Of a DNA stretch of 9,144 nt, positions 1-5,255 are shown piece by piece. This stretch comes from Ilumatobacter sp. (GTDB lineage: Bacteria > Actinomycetota > Acidimicrobiia > Acidimicrobiales > Ilumatobacteraceae). Location: positions 1 through 9,144 of the forward strand of contig JAJCXU010000327.1 of the NCBI GenBank assembly GCA_029263275.1, in the 5' to 3' direction. A program made the position numbers and the translations under genes. The notes under the pieces were generated by a model. It saw nothing but the letters and a program-made list of their open reading frames with translations. It was not told the DNA's origin and ran no database searches. Position 1 is the first letter of the stretch. Each line of letters opens with the position of its first letter.

Positions 1-133
1 TGAGGTACCAGGCGATCGTGGCGTCGATGTCGGACACGCGCAACGCGATGTGCGTCCAGCGTGACGATTTGGGCCGGAGCTCGTGGGTTGCCGCGTCGTC
101 GGCGGTGTCTGGTGCGGTGGTCATGTCACTCAT
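1..133 (-). CDS. VOC (glyoxalase/dioxygenase fold) protein, N-terminal part only
   Basis: This leftward gene is cut by the left edge, leaving 44 codons. After a disordered start rich in T, A and D, the protein reads WTHIALRVSDIDATIAWYL. That is the usual first beta-alpha unit of a vicinal-oxygen-chelate domain, with a histidine in the position that normally binds metal. I chose the ATG at 131-133 because a good AGAGGGAG ribosome-binding site lies just upstream on the minus strand; a second ATG three codons in is less well placed. The gene is divergent from the FadR-type regulator and shares its control region, including an operator palindrome at 176-186, so it is probably in the same regulon. 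VOC proteins include glyoxalases, extradiol dioxygenases, epimerases and resistance proteins. The reaction cannot be assigned from this fragment. Confidence 0.8.
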   Translation of the reverse strand, partial: MSDMTTAPDTADDAATHELRPKSSRWTHIALRVSDIDATIAWYL

Positions 134-175
134 GGGTCTCCCTCTGGTCTGGCAGTGACCGTAGCAAAGGTCTGA

Positions 176-186
176 TGGTCTGACCA
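176..186. promoter_or_regulatory. FadR-type operator palindrome, divergent region
   Basis: The sequence is TGGTCTGACCA, a perfect palindrome around a central T. It matches the E. coli FadR core TGGTCNGACCA, a motif bound by winged-helix proteins of the same family as the one encoded at 280-1029. It lies 43 bp upstream of the leftward gene's start, where bound protein could block transcription of that gene. Confidence 0.75.
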
Positions 187-190
187 CTAC

Positions 191-200
191 TGGTCTGATC
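191..200. promoter_or_regulatory. Degenerate operator half-site
   Basis: TGGTCTGATC repeats the left arm of the operator, while the right arm is degenerate (GATC instead of GACC). It starts 15 bp after the start of the palindrome at 176-186. It may be a weaker secondary site for the same regulator, or a relic. Confidence 0.4.
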
Positions 201-230
201 GCGGGATGAGATCACCCCGTCAAGACGCGG

Positions 231-236
231 TACAAT
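231..236 (+). promoter_or_regulatory. Probable -10 box of the regulator gene
   Basis: TACAAT matches the sigma-70-type -10 consensus TATAAT at five of six positions and stands out in a GC-rich background. No good -35 is seen 16-18 bp upstream. Transcription would start near 243, only a few bases before the operator at 246-256, which fits autorepression. Confidence 0.5.
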
Positions 237-245
237 CTGGACGAA

Positions 246-256
246 TGGTCTGACCA
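246..256. promoter_or_regulatory. FadR-type operator palindrome, autoregulatory
   Basis: This is a second exact TGGTCTGACCA. It lies 10 bp after the TACAAT box and 24 bp before the preferred start codon of the regulator gene. The flank is also shared with the operon operator at 2035: both palindromes are followed within a few bases by GACCGA and then TGAG. The shared flank suggests the two regions were copied or co-selected. Confidence 0.75.
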
Positions 257-266
257 CCGGACCGAT

Positions 267-272
267 GAGAGG
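267..272 (+). promoter_or_regulatory. Ribosome-binding site deciding the regulator's start
   Basis: GAGAGG lies 7 bases before the ATG at 280. An upstream in-frame ATG at 265 overlaps this element and has no purine-rich site of its own, so 280 is preferred. Confidence 0.65.
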
Positions 273-279
273 CCCCCCG

Positions 280-1029
280 ATGTCCGAACCTGCGACGAAG
301 CCCGTGACAAAATCGATCAATGATCTGACGTTCAACCCGATTTCGCGTGAGACCCTCAGCTCCCAGATCCGAGATCAATTACTCGAGCGGATCACCACGG
401 GAGTTCTCGAGCCCGGCGCGCGCGTCCCGTCGGAACGTTCGCTGTCCGAGCAGTTCGGTGTCGCCCGCACGTCTGTACGTGAAGCCATGCAGGGGTTGCT
501 TTCACTCGGTGTCGTCGTGCGACGTGGCAACCGTTCGTTTGTTGCCGAGCAGCTGCCCGACGTCTCCTTCGACGAGGTCGACGACCGAAAGCAGTTCGTT
601 CAGCAACTCTTCGAGACCCGTCGACTGCTCGAAGTCCCCATGATCGAACTCGCTGCCGAACGTGCCAGCGACGAGGAGCGCCGCAACATCAGCGCAATTG
701 CCGAGCGCTTCACCGACGACATGAGCCTGTCCGCTTTTCGTGAGATGGACCGTGCCTTCCACACGGCGCTGTCCACGGCGTGCGGCAATCCGTTGCTCGT
801 CGAGCTGTACGGCAAGGTGCTCGCTCGGTTGTTCCGATCCGAAGGTGTTGATTCGTTGCTGTCCGATGATGCGAACCGCAGTGAGGTCAGTCGCATCGAG
901 AGTGAGACGGCAATACAACATGCCCGGCTGGCGTCGGCAGTGGCGGCTGGTGATGTCGAACGCTCCGCAGCCGAAGGGGTCGCTCACCTTCGAGCGGTCG
1001 AGCGCAGCTTGATCGACCGCCTGGTCTGA
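280..1029 (+). CDS. FadR-subfamily GntR transcriptional regulator (FCD domain)
   Basis: This 249-residue regulator is the normal length for the FadR branch of the GntR family. Residues about 25-90 form the winged helix-turn-helix, with the signature PGARVPSERSLSEQFGVART followed by SVREA. Residues about 98-235 form the helical FCD ligand domain. Its usual metal set is intact: D157 and H161 (in DRAFH), H214 and H236. FCD proteins of this kind typically bind a carboxylic acid or acyl-type ligand through the metal and then release DNA. Copies of TGGTCTGACCA flank this gene, overlap its stop codon and recur at the operon promoter, so I infer an autorepressor of the whole locus. The family name does not imply control of fatty-acid metabolism here. 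The start at 280 is chosen on its ribosome-binding site; 265 would add five residues. Confidence 0.93.
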   Translation: MSEPATKPVTKSINDLTFNPISRETLSSQIRDQLLERITTGVLEPGARVPSERSLSEQFGVARTSVREAMQGLLSLGVVVRRGNRSFVAEQLPDVSFDEVDDRKQFVQQLFETRRLLEVPMIELAAERASDEERRNISAIAERFTDDMSLSAFREMDRAFHTALSTACGNPLLVELYGKVLARLFRSEGVDSLLSDDANRSEVSRIESETAIQHARLASAVAAGDVERSAAEGVAHLRAVERSLIDRLV

Positions 1030-1032
1030 CCG
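1022..1032. promoter_or_regulatory. Operator-like palindrome across the regulator stop codon
   Basis: TGGTCTGACCG matches the other operators at 10 of 11 bases, and its inner nine bases GGTCTGACC are a perfect palindrome. It includes the last codons and the TGA stop (1027-1029) of the regulator gene and lies 63 bp before the kinase start codon. It could act as a roadblock or a local operator for the kinase. However, half of it is coding sequence (Leu-Val-stop), so chance cannot be excluded. Confidence 0.5.
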
Positions 1033-1060
1033 CACCCAAGATCCGGTGCTGAACCCGTCG

Positions 1061-1080
1061 TCACCCATCGTCACCCATCG
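1061..1080 (+). repeat. Tandem 10-bp direct repeat in the kinase leader
   Basis: TCACCCATCG occurs twice in tandem with no mismatch, in the 66-bp gap before the kinase gene. The period equals about one helical turn. It may be a simple slippage duplication. No promoter box is evident around it. Confidence 0.6.
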
Positions 1081-1095
1081 TTCTGGAGTCGTGTC

Positions 1096-1956
1096 ATGTC
1101 AGATTTTGATGTCGTCGTCGTCGGCAGTCTCAACCTCGATCTTGTCGTCCGGACGGAACGCCATCCGTTGCCTGGTGAAACGCTGATCGGGAGGACCTAT
1201 CTCGAGTTCGCCGGTGGGAAAGGGCTGAACCAGGCGGTTGCCGCTGCTCGCTCGGGTGCTCGGGTGGCGCTCGTTGGTGCCGTCGGCGGTGACCACGCGG
1301 GCACGTTCCTGCGCGACATCGTGCGGAGCGAGGGGATCGACGACACCTGGTTGGGCACGATCGACGACCAGCCGACCGGTCGCGCCGCCATCACACTCGA
1401 CGACGCCGGCGAGAACTCGATCATCGTGATTCAGGGAGCCAATGGGGCGTTCTCCTTCGACGGCATGCCGACCGGGCGCGTCGTGCTCGCTCAGTTGGAG
1501 ACGAGTCTCGACGTGGTGTCACAGGCATTTGACCTCGCCCGTGGCGCCGGAGCGATCACGGTGCTCAACCCGGCGCCGGCCGTTCTCTTGCCGGGTGAGC
1601 TCCTCGATCTCTGCGACGTGATCATTCCGAACGAGCACGAAGTGGAGTTGCTCGGCGGGCGCGATGCCGTCGCGTCTCACGTCGAGCATCTTGTGGTCAC
1701 ACTCGGCGCCGCTGGTGCTGAGCATCTCACCGATGGGTCGCTGCATCGCGTCGAACCGTTCTCGGTCCAGCCGGTGGACACAACGGGTGCGGGCGACGCG
1801 TTCTGCGGTTCGTTCTCATGCCGCCTTGCGCTCGGCGACACGGTGGCCGATGCGCTGAGGTTCGCTGCGGCTGCGGGGGCGTTGGCGACCACCAATCCAG
1901 GTGCCGTGCCGTCTCAGCCATACGCCGCCGACACCCGCGCACTCCTCGACGCCTGA
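1096..1956 (+). CDS. PfkB-family sugar kinase, ribokinase-like
   Basis: This 286-residue protein is a little shorter than classical ribokinases (about 300-310). It carries both family signatures. The N-terminal one is GSLNLDLV (10-17), followed by GGKG at 40-43 with NQAVAAAR next to it. The C-terminal one is DTTGAGDAF (228-236), which supplies the anion hole and the catalytic base D234. The family transfers phosphate from ATP to a sugar or nucleoside hydroxyl in the cytoplasm. Similarity to RbsK is clearest in the first 70 residues, but the substrate is not established. GGAG at 1085-1088, 7 bases before the ATG, supports the start. The gene follows the regulator by 66 bp with an operator-like site between, so it may be co-transcribed with it. 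A sugar kinase beside a hydantoinase operon is unexpected and hints at a ribosylated or polyol-containing substrate, or at an unrelated passenger gene. Confidence 0.92.
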   Translation: MSDFDVVVVGSLNLDLVVRTERHPLPGETLIGRTYLEFAGGKGLNQAVAAARSGARVALVGAVGGDHAGTFLRDIVRSEGIDDTWLGTIDDQPTGRAAITLDDAGENSIIVIQGANGAFSFDGMPTGRVVLAQLETSLDVVSQAFDLARGAGAITVLNPAPAVLLPGELLDLCDVIIPNEHEVELLGGRDAVASHVEHLVVTLGAAGAEHLTDGSLHRVEPFSVQPVDTTGAGDAFCGSFSCRLALGDTVADALRFAAAAGALATTNPGAVPSQPYAADTRALLDA

Positions 1957-1983
1957 CCAGCCGAGCTGGTGAGACGGGTCTCA
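1956..1983 (+). terminator. Two adjacent hairpins after the kinase gene
   Basis: Two short perfect inverted repeats lie back to back. ACCAGC and GCTGGT (1956-1961 and 1965-1970) have a CGA loop and begin within the stop codon. TGAGAC and GTCTCA (1970-1975 and 1978-1983) have a 2-base spacer. No T-run follows, so if this is a terminator it is of the U-tail-less kind sometimes proposed in actinobacteria. It may instead just mark the boundary between the two transcription units. Confidence 0.35.
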
Positions 1984-2007
1984 TGACGAGGCCGCATCAG
2001 ATCCGAC

Positions 2008-2038
2008 TTGACAGCAGGGGCTCGGGTCAGATTATGGT
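2008..2038 (+). promoter_or_regulatory. Probable promoter of the catabolic operon
   Basis: A perfect -35 hexamer TTGACA lies at 2008-2013. Two -10 candidates overlap: TATGGT at 2033-2038 (spacer 19, fitting the loose TANNNT of actinobacteria) and GATTAT at 2030-2035 (spacer 16). Either one overlaps or touches the operator at 2035-2045, so bound regulator would exclude RNA polymerase. Confidence 0.6.
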
Positions 2039-2045
2039 CTGACCA
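2035..2045. promoter_or_regulatory. FadR-type operator on the operon promoter
   Basis: This is an exact TGGTCTGACCA, here extended to a perfect 13-bp palindrome (ATGGTCTGACCAT, 2034-2046). It is followed at once by an inverted half-site TCAGACC (2046-2052) and preceded by a near half-site GGTCAGA (2025-2031). It overlaps the -10 or transcription start of the operon, the classical position for repression. Confidence 0.78.
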
Positions 2046-2058
2046 TCAGACCGAATGA

Positions 2059-2077
2059 GTCGACGACCGTCGTCGGC
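2059..2077 (+). other. Hairpin in the operon's untranslated leader
   Basis: CGACGA (2061-2066) and TCGTCG (2070-2075) pair perfectly around a CCG loop, and a G-T and a G-C pair extend the stem to eight. The hairpin lies between the operator and the ribosome-binding site of the first operon gene. It could stabilise the message, or it may be a second protein-binding palindrome. Confidence 0.4.
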
Positions 2078-2106
2078 ACGACCTGATGGTCGAGGAGTTC
2101 TCCAAC

Positions 2107-2637
2107 ATGATCACCGGCATGAACCACGCGGTGCTCTACGTGCGTGACGCACGTCGGCATCAGGCCTTCTACACCGAGGTGCTCGGCTTCGAGACGATGG
2201 TCGAAGACCCGAACGGTGCCTTCGTGTTTCTCCGCGCACCTGGCTCGCCGAATCATCACGACCTCGCGTGCTTCACGATCGGTGAGCAGGCTGGTTCGAG
2301 CACCGCTGGTCAAGAACAAGTCGGGCTGTATCACATCGCCTGGGAGGTGCCGACTCTCGGCGATCTCGAGGACCTGCACGCTCGACTCTCCGCGGCCGGT
2401 GCGCTCAGAGGCCAGTCGGACCATGGTGTGAACAAGAGCCTCTACGCATTCGATCCGGACGGCATCGAGTTCGAAGTGATGTGGTTGACCCCGCCCGAAC
2501 TCTGGGGTGACGAGAAGAATCAGGCCATCGTGCGGCCGCTCGATCTGGCCGGCGACATCGCCAAGTACGGCAGGGATCGGGCGTCGACCACACATCGCGC
2601 CCGGAATGCAGCGGACCGGACAGGAGACGAATCATGA
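2107..2637 (+). CDS. VOC metalloprotein, extradiol-dioxygenase/glyoxalase type
   Basis: This 176-residue protein has one complete VOC domain made of two beta-alpha-beta-beta-beta units. The three metal ligands expected for this family are visible: H7 in MNHAVLYVRD, H76 in YHIAWEV and E123 in EFEVMW. The His-His-Glu set is that of iron extradiol dioxygenases as well as some glyoxalases. The C-terminal 45 residues after the domain are polar and low in structure. I chose the ATG at 2107 because GAGGAG (2092-2097) sits 9 bases before it and the VOC fold begins immediately after it. An in-frame ATG at 2086 would add seven residues without a good ribosome-binding site. This is the first gene of the operon, and its stop overlaps the cupin start (ATGA). 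It may cleave or isomerise an intermediate, but the reaction is unknown. Confidence 0.9.
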   Translation: MITGMNHAVLYVRDARRHQAFYTEVLGFETMVEDPNGAFVFLRAPGSPNHHDLACFTIGEQAGSSTAGQEQVGLYHIAWEVPTLGDLEDLHARLSAAGALRGQSDHGVNKSLYAFDPDGIEFEVMWLTPPELWGDEKNQAIVRPLDLAGDIAKYGRDRASTTHRARNAADRTGDES

Positions 2638-3104
2638 CGGTCGCCTACTCCGATCAGTACTGCCACTTCTTCGACGACGCGGCATTCGAACAAACGACGC
2701 GGCCCGGCTTCCGGCGGCGTGTCATCACGGGTGAGAGCTTGCAGCTCTGCTTCTGGCGGATCGATGGCGGTGCCACGGGCTCGTACCTGCACCAGCACGA
2801 CAGCCATGAACAGCTCGGGATCGTCTTCCGTGGTGCACTCGACTTTCGGATCGGCGAGGTCGACAGCGAGGAACGAACGACACTGGCAGCGGGGGAGATC
2901 TACCTCGCCCCTGCCCAGGTGTGGCACGGCGACTCGCTGTTCATCGGAGACGACGAACTGAACGAGTGCTGGATTCTCGACGTCTTCAGCCCCCCGCGTG
3001 ACGACCTGCGATCGGCACAGGCCGAGCCGACGGTCACGCGCGTCGACCACGCGGTCGACGACAACGACGACGGCAACGTCGACACGAACGGAGTATCAGC
3101 ATGA
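2634..3104 (+). CDS. Cupin-domain protein
   Basis: This 156-residue single-domain cupin has the first conserved motif as GSYLHQHDSHEQLGIVFRG (residues 49-67), with metal ligands H53, H55 and E59 or Q60. The second motif ends in APAQVWHGD, with H98 as the last ligand. The metal site therefore appears complete, pointing to an enzyme (dioxygenase, isomerase or hydrolase) rather than a simple sugar-binding cupin. The last 25 residues form an acidic tail rich in Asp and Asn (DDNDDGN) that is not part of the fold. AGGAG at 2622-2626, 7 bases before the ATG, supports the start. The gene overlaps both neighbours by ATGA, so its translation is probably coupled to the VOC gene and to hyuA. Small cupins often accompany hydantoinase-type operons, but I cannot name a reaction for this one. 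Confidence 0.88.
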   Translation: MTVAYSDQYCHFFDDAAFEQTTRPGFRRRVITGESLQLCFWRIDGGATGSYLHQHDSHEQLGIVFRGALDFRIGEVDSEERTTLAAGEIYLAPAQVWHGDSLFIGDDELNECWILDVFSPPRDDLRSAQAEPTVTRVDHAVDDNDDGNVDTNGVSA

Positions 3105-5194
3105 CCGACTCAACGCAGACCGATTGGCGCCTCGCCGTCGACATCGGTGGCACCTTCACCGACGTCGTCTTGCTCGACGCCGCATCCGGCGACGTGGTGG
3201 TCGACAAGACCTTGACGACCCCCTCGAACCCGCTCGACGGTGTCCGCACCGGTGTCGGCCAACTCCTCGCACGCGCCGGTGTCTCTCCGGCCGACGTGAC
3301 CGCGCCGATCGTGCATGCCACCACGCTCATCACCAACGCGCTGATCGAGGGAAAGACGGGCCGCGCCGGTTTGGTGACGACGCAGGGCTTCGGCGACACG
3401 CTCCTGATTCGCGACGAGCACCGCTACGACATGTACGACCTGCAGATCGAGTTCCCGGCCCCGCCGATTCCTCGTGACCGCACCGTCGAGATCGCCGAGC
3501 GCACCGCCGCGAGCGGCGAGGTCGTGCTCGCCCCGACCGTCGAGGCGATGCAAGCGGTGGCCGACCAACTTCGCGCCCTCGACGTCGAGTCCGTTGGTAT
3601 CTGCTTCCTCAATGCGTACGTCGACGCGACGAACGAGCGTGCCCTTGCGGAATTCCTGCGTGGTGAACTCGGCGTGCCCGTCTGCATCTCTGCCGAGGTG
3701 TCGCCGCAGATTCGTGAATACCCCCGCATGGTCACCACGGCATGCAACGCCGCGACCATGCCGGTCATCGGGCCGTACCTCGACGAACTGCAGAAGTGGC
3801 TCTCGGGTGAAGGGTTCGGCGGCTCGGTCCTGATGATGCTCTCGAACGGTGGCGTGGTCTCCGCCGACGACGCCGCACGTGTGCCGATCCGTCTCGTCGA
3901 GAGTGGCCCGGCCGCTGGCGCACTGGCCGGCAAGTGGTTCGCCGAACGCCTCGGCGAAGATCGCTTGCTCTGCTTCGACATGGGCGGCACCACCGCCAAG
4001 GCCTGTCTGATCGATGGTGGTGAGCCGGAGCTCACCAACGTCTTCGAAGTCGCCCGCGCCTACCGCTTCAAGAAGGGGTCGGGCTTCCCCGTCTCGGTCC
4101 CCTCGGTTGATCTCGTCGAGATCGGCGCCGGCGGCGGCTCGCTCGCGTGGACCGACCAGTTCGGCCTCCTGAAGGTCGGTCCCGAGTCAGCGGGCGCAGA
4201 ACCTGGCCCCGCGTCGTATGGCCGCGGCGGCACGGTTCCGGCCGTGACCGACGCCGATGTCGTGCTCGGCCTCCTCGACCCCGCCGCATTCCTCGGTGGC
4301 GACATGCCGCTCGATGCGGACGCCGCCGTCGCTGCCGCGGCACGCGTCGGGGAAGTGCTCGACCTCGATGCCGTCAGCGTCGCCGCGGGCATCCACGAGA
4401 TCGTCAACCAGAACATGGCGGCCGCCGCCCGCATGCACGCGGTCGAGCAGGGTGTCGATCTGCGTGGCGTGTCGATGATCGCCTTCGGCGGAGCCGGCCC
4501 GGTCCACGCATGTGGGGTCGCCGAACTCCTCGAATCGGATCGCGTGATCTTCCCGGTCAATGCGAGTGTCCTCTCGGCATTCGGCACGCTCGTGTCACCC
4601 GTTCGGATCGACCTCGCTCGGTCGATGCCGCGCCGCCTCGACGCAATCGACCCTGCCGAACGCACCGCACTCCTCGACGCCCTCCGTGGCGAAGGCCGTC
4701 GAGTGCTCGCCGCAGCCGGATCATCCGATGACGCCGTTCGATTCCGCTACGGCCTCGACTGCCGCTACGCCGGGCAGGGCAACGAGGTCACGGTCTGGGT
4801 TGGTGAGGGCGCAGATTGGCCGGTGGATGACGCCGCAGTCCTCGAGGCATTCGAGACCGAGTACCGACGGATTTTCGGCATGGCCATCCCGGACGTCGCG
4901 GTGGAGATCGTGACCTGGCGTTTGGCGGTGTCCGCCGATGCCGAGCAGGTCGCTCCGGAACCGGTGCCCTCAGGGTCCGGTGCCGAGCCGTTCTCCAGCC
5001 GTCCGATGGTGTTCGGGCGTGGCATGGAACCAATCGTGGCTCCGGTCTACCGGCGCAACGAACTCGCCGGTGGCGCGACGTTCAGCGGACCTGCCGTGGT
5101 CGAAGAACGCGAAACCACCGCCGTGATCCGGCCCGGCTGGGACGTCGAGGTTGGCCCCGACGGCAGCCTGATCGCGACCCGGCCAGCGAAGTGA
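3101..5194 (+). CDS. hyuA: HyuA-type ATP-dependent hydantoinase/oxoprolinase subunit
   Basis: This 697-residue protein is the normal size for HyuA. The N-terminal Hydant_A_N domain (about 10-190) begins with the nucleotide-binding loop DIGGTFTD (14-21) and includes ATTLITNALIEGKTGR. The hydantoinase_A domain (about 205-500) shows ESGPAAG (267-273), the second phosphate loop FDMGGTTAK (292-300), GAGGGS and AFGGAGPVHA (461-470). A C-terminal domain follows. These ASKHA-type subunits use ATP to phosphorylate the substrate's amide or enol oxygen, while the partner HyuB completes the reaction at a metal. Known members open N-methylhydantoin, 5-oxoproline or caprolactam, or carboxylate acetone or acetophenone. 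The sequence alone does not choose among these. GGAG at 3090-3093 and an ATGA overlap with the cupin fix the start. Confidence 0.95.
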   Translation: MTDSTQTDWRLAVDIGGTFTDVVLLDAASGDVVVDKTLTTPSNPLDGVRTGVGQLLARAGVSPADVTAPIVHATTLITNALIEGKTGRAGLVTTQGFGDTLLIRDEHRYDMYDLQIEFPAPPIPRDRTVEIAERTAASGEVVLAPTVEAMQAVADQLRALDVESVGICFLNAYVDATNERALAEFLRGELGVPVCISAEVSPQIREYPRMVTTACNAATMPVIGPYLDELQKWLSGEGFGGSVLMMLSNGGVVSADDAARVPIRLVESGPAAGALAGKWFAERLGEDRLLCFDMGGTTAKACLIDGGEPELTNVFEVARAYRFKKGSGFPVSVPSVDLVEIGAGGGSLAWTDQFGLLKVGPESAGAEPGPASYGRGGTVPAVTDADVVLGLLDPAAFLGGDMPLDADAAVAAAARVGEVLDLDAVSVAAGIHEIVNQNMAAAARMHAVEQGVDLRGVSMIAFGGAGPVHACGVAELLESDRVIFPVNASVLSAFGTLVSPVRIDLARSMPRRLDAIDPAERTALLDALRGEGRRVLAAAGSSDDAVRFRYGLDCRYAGQGNEVTVWVGEGADWPVDDAAVLEAFETEYRRIFGMAIPDVAVEIVTWRLAVSADAEQVAPEPVPSGSGAEPFSSRPMVFGRGMEPIVAPVYRRNELAGGATFSGPAVVEERETTAVIRPGWDVEVGPDGSLIATRPAK

Positions 5195-5255
5195 ATCGGC
5201 GACCGGATCAGCACGACATGACGCATCTGACGAGAACGAGTAGGAGCAACCGAGC
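5195..5255 (+). promoter_or_regulatory. hyuA-hyuB gap with strong ribosome-binding site
   Basis: This 61-bp gap is the largest inside the operon. It holds AGGAG at 5242-5246, 9 bases before the hyuB ATG. I see no promoter box, terminator hairpin or operator copy, so read-through from hyuA is expected. Confidence 0.6.

Larger units (their letters stand above)
134..279. promoter_or_regulatory. Divergent control region between VOC gene and GntR regulator
   Basis: This 146-bp gap contains no gene. It is crowded with copies of the heptamer GGTCTGA: full palindromes at 176-186 and 246-256, and extra half-sites at 169-175 and 192-198. A further TGGTCTG lies at 145-151, next to the leftward gene's ribosome-binding site. 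A TACAAT box at 231-236 probably serves the rightward regulator gene. A TTGACG on the minus strand (223 down to 218) could be a -35 element for the leftward gene, but I found no convincing -10 for it. Confidence 0.7.

Noticed and set aside
265..279. Upstream ATG at 265 as start of the regulator
   Set aside because: It has no ribosome-binding site and overlaps the GAGAGG element that serves the ATG at 280.
280..1029. Assigning the regulator as a true fatty-acid FadR
   Set aside because: The operator core matches, but the metal-binding FCD set differs from E. coli FadR's acyl-CoA domain, and the neighbours are not fatty-acid genes.
2086..2106. Upstream ATG at 2086 as start of the operon VOC gene
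   Set aside because: It would add seven residues before the fold and lies within the leader just before GAGGAG, which is well spaced for the ATG at 2107.
2032..2595. Minus-strand open frame opposite the first operon VOC gene
   Set aside because: No domain or ribosome-binding site is seen, and it runs into the promoter and operator region. The plus-strand VOC protein has intact metal ligands.
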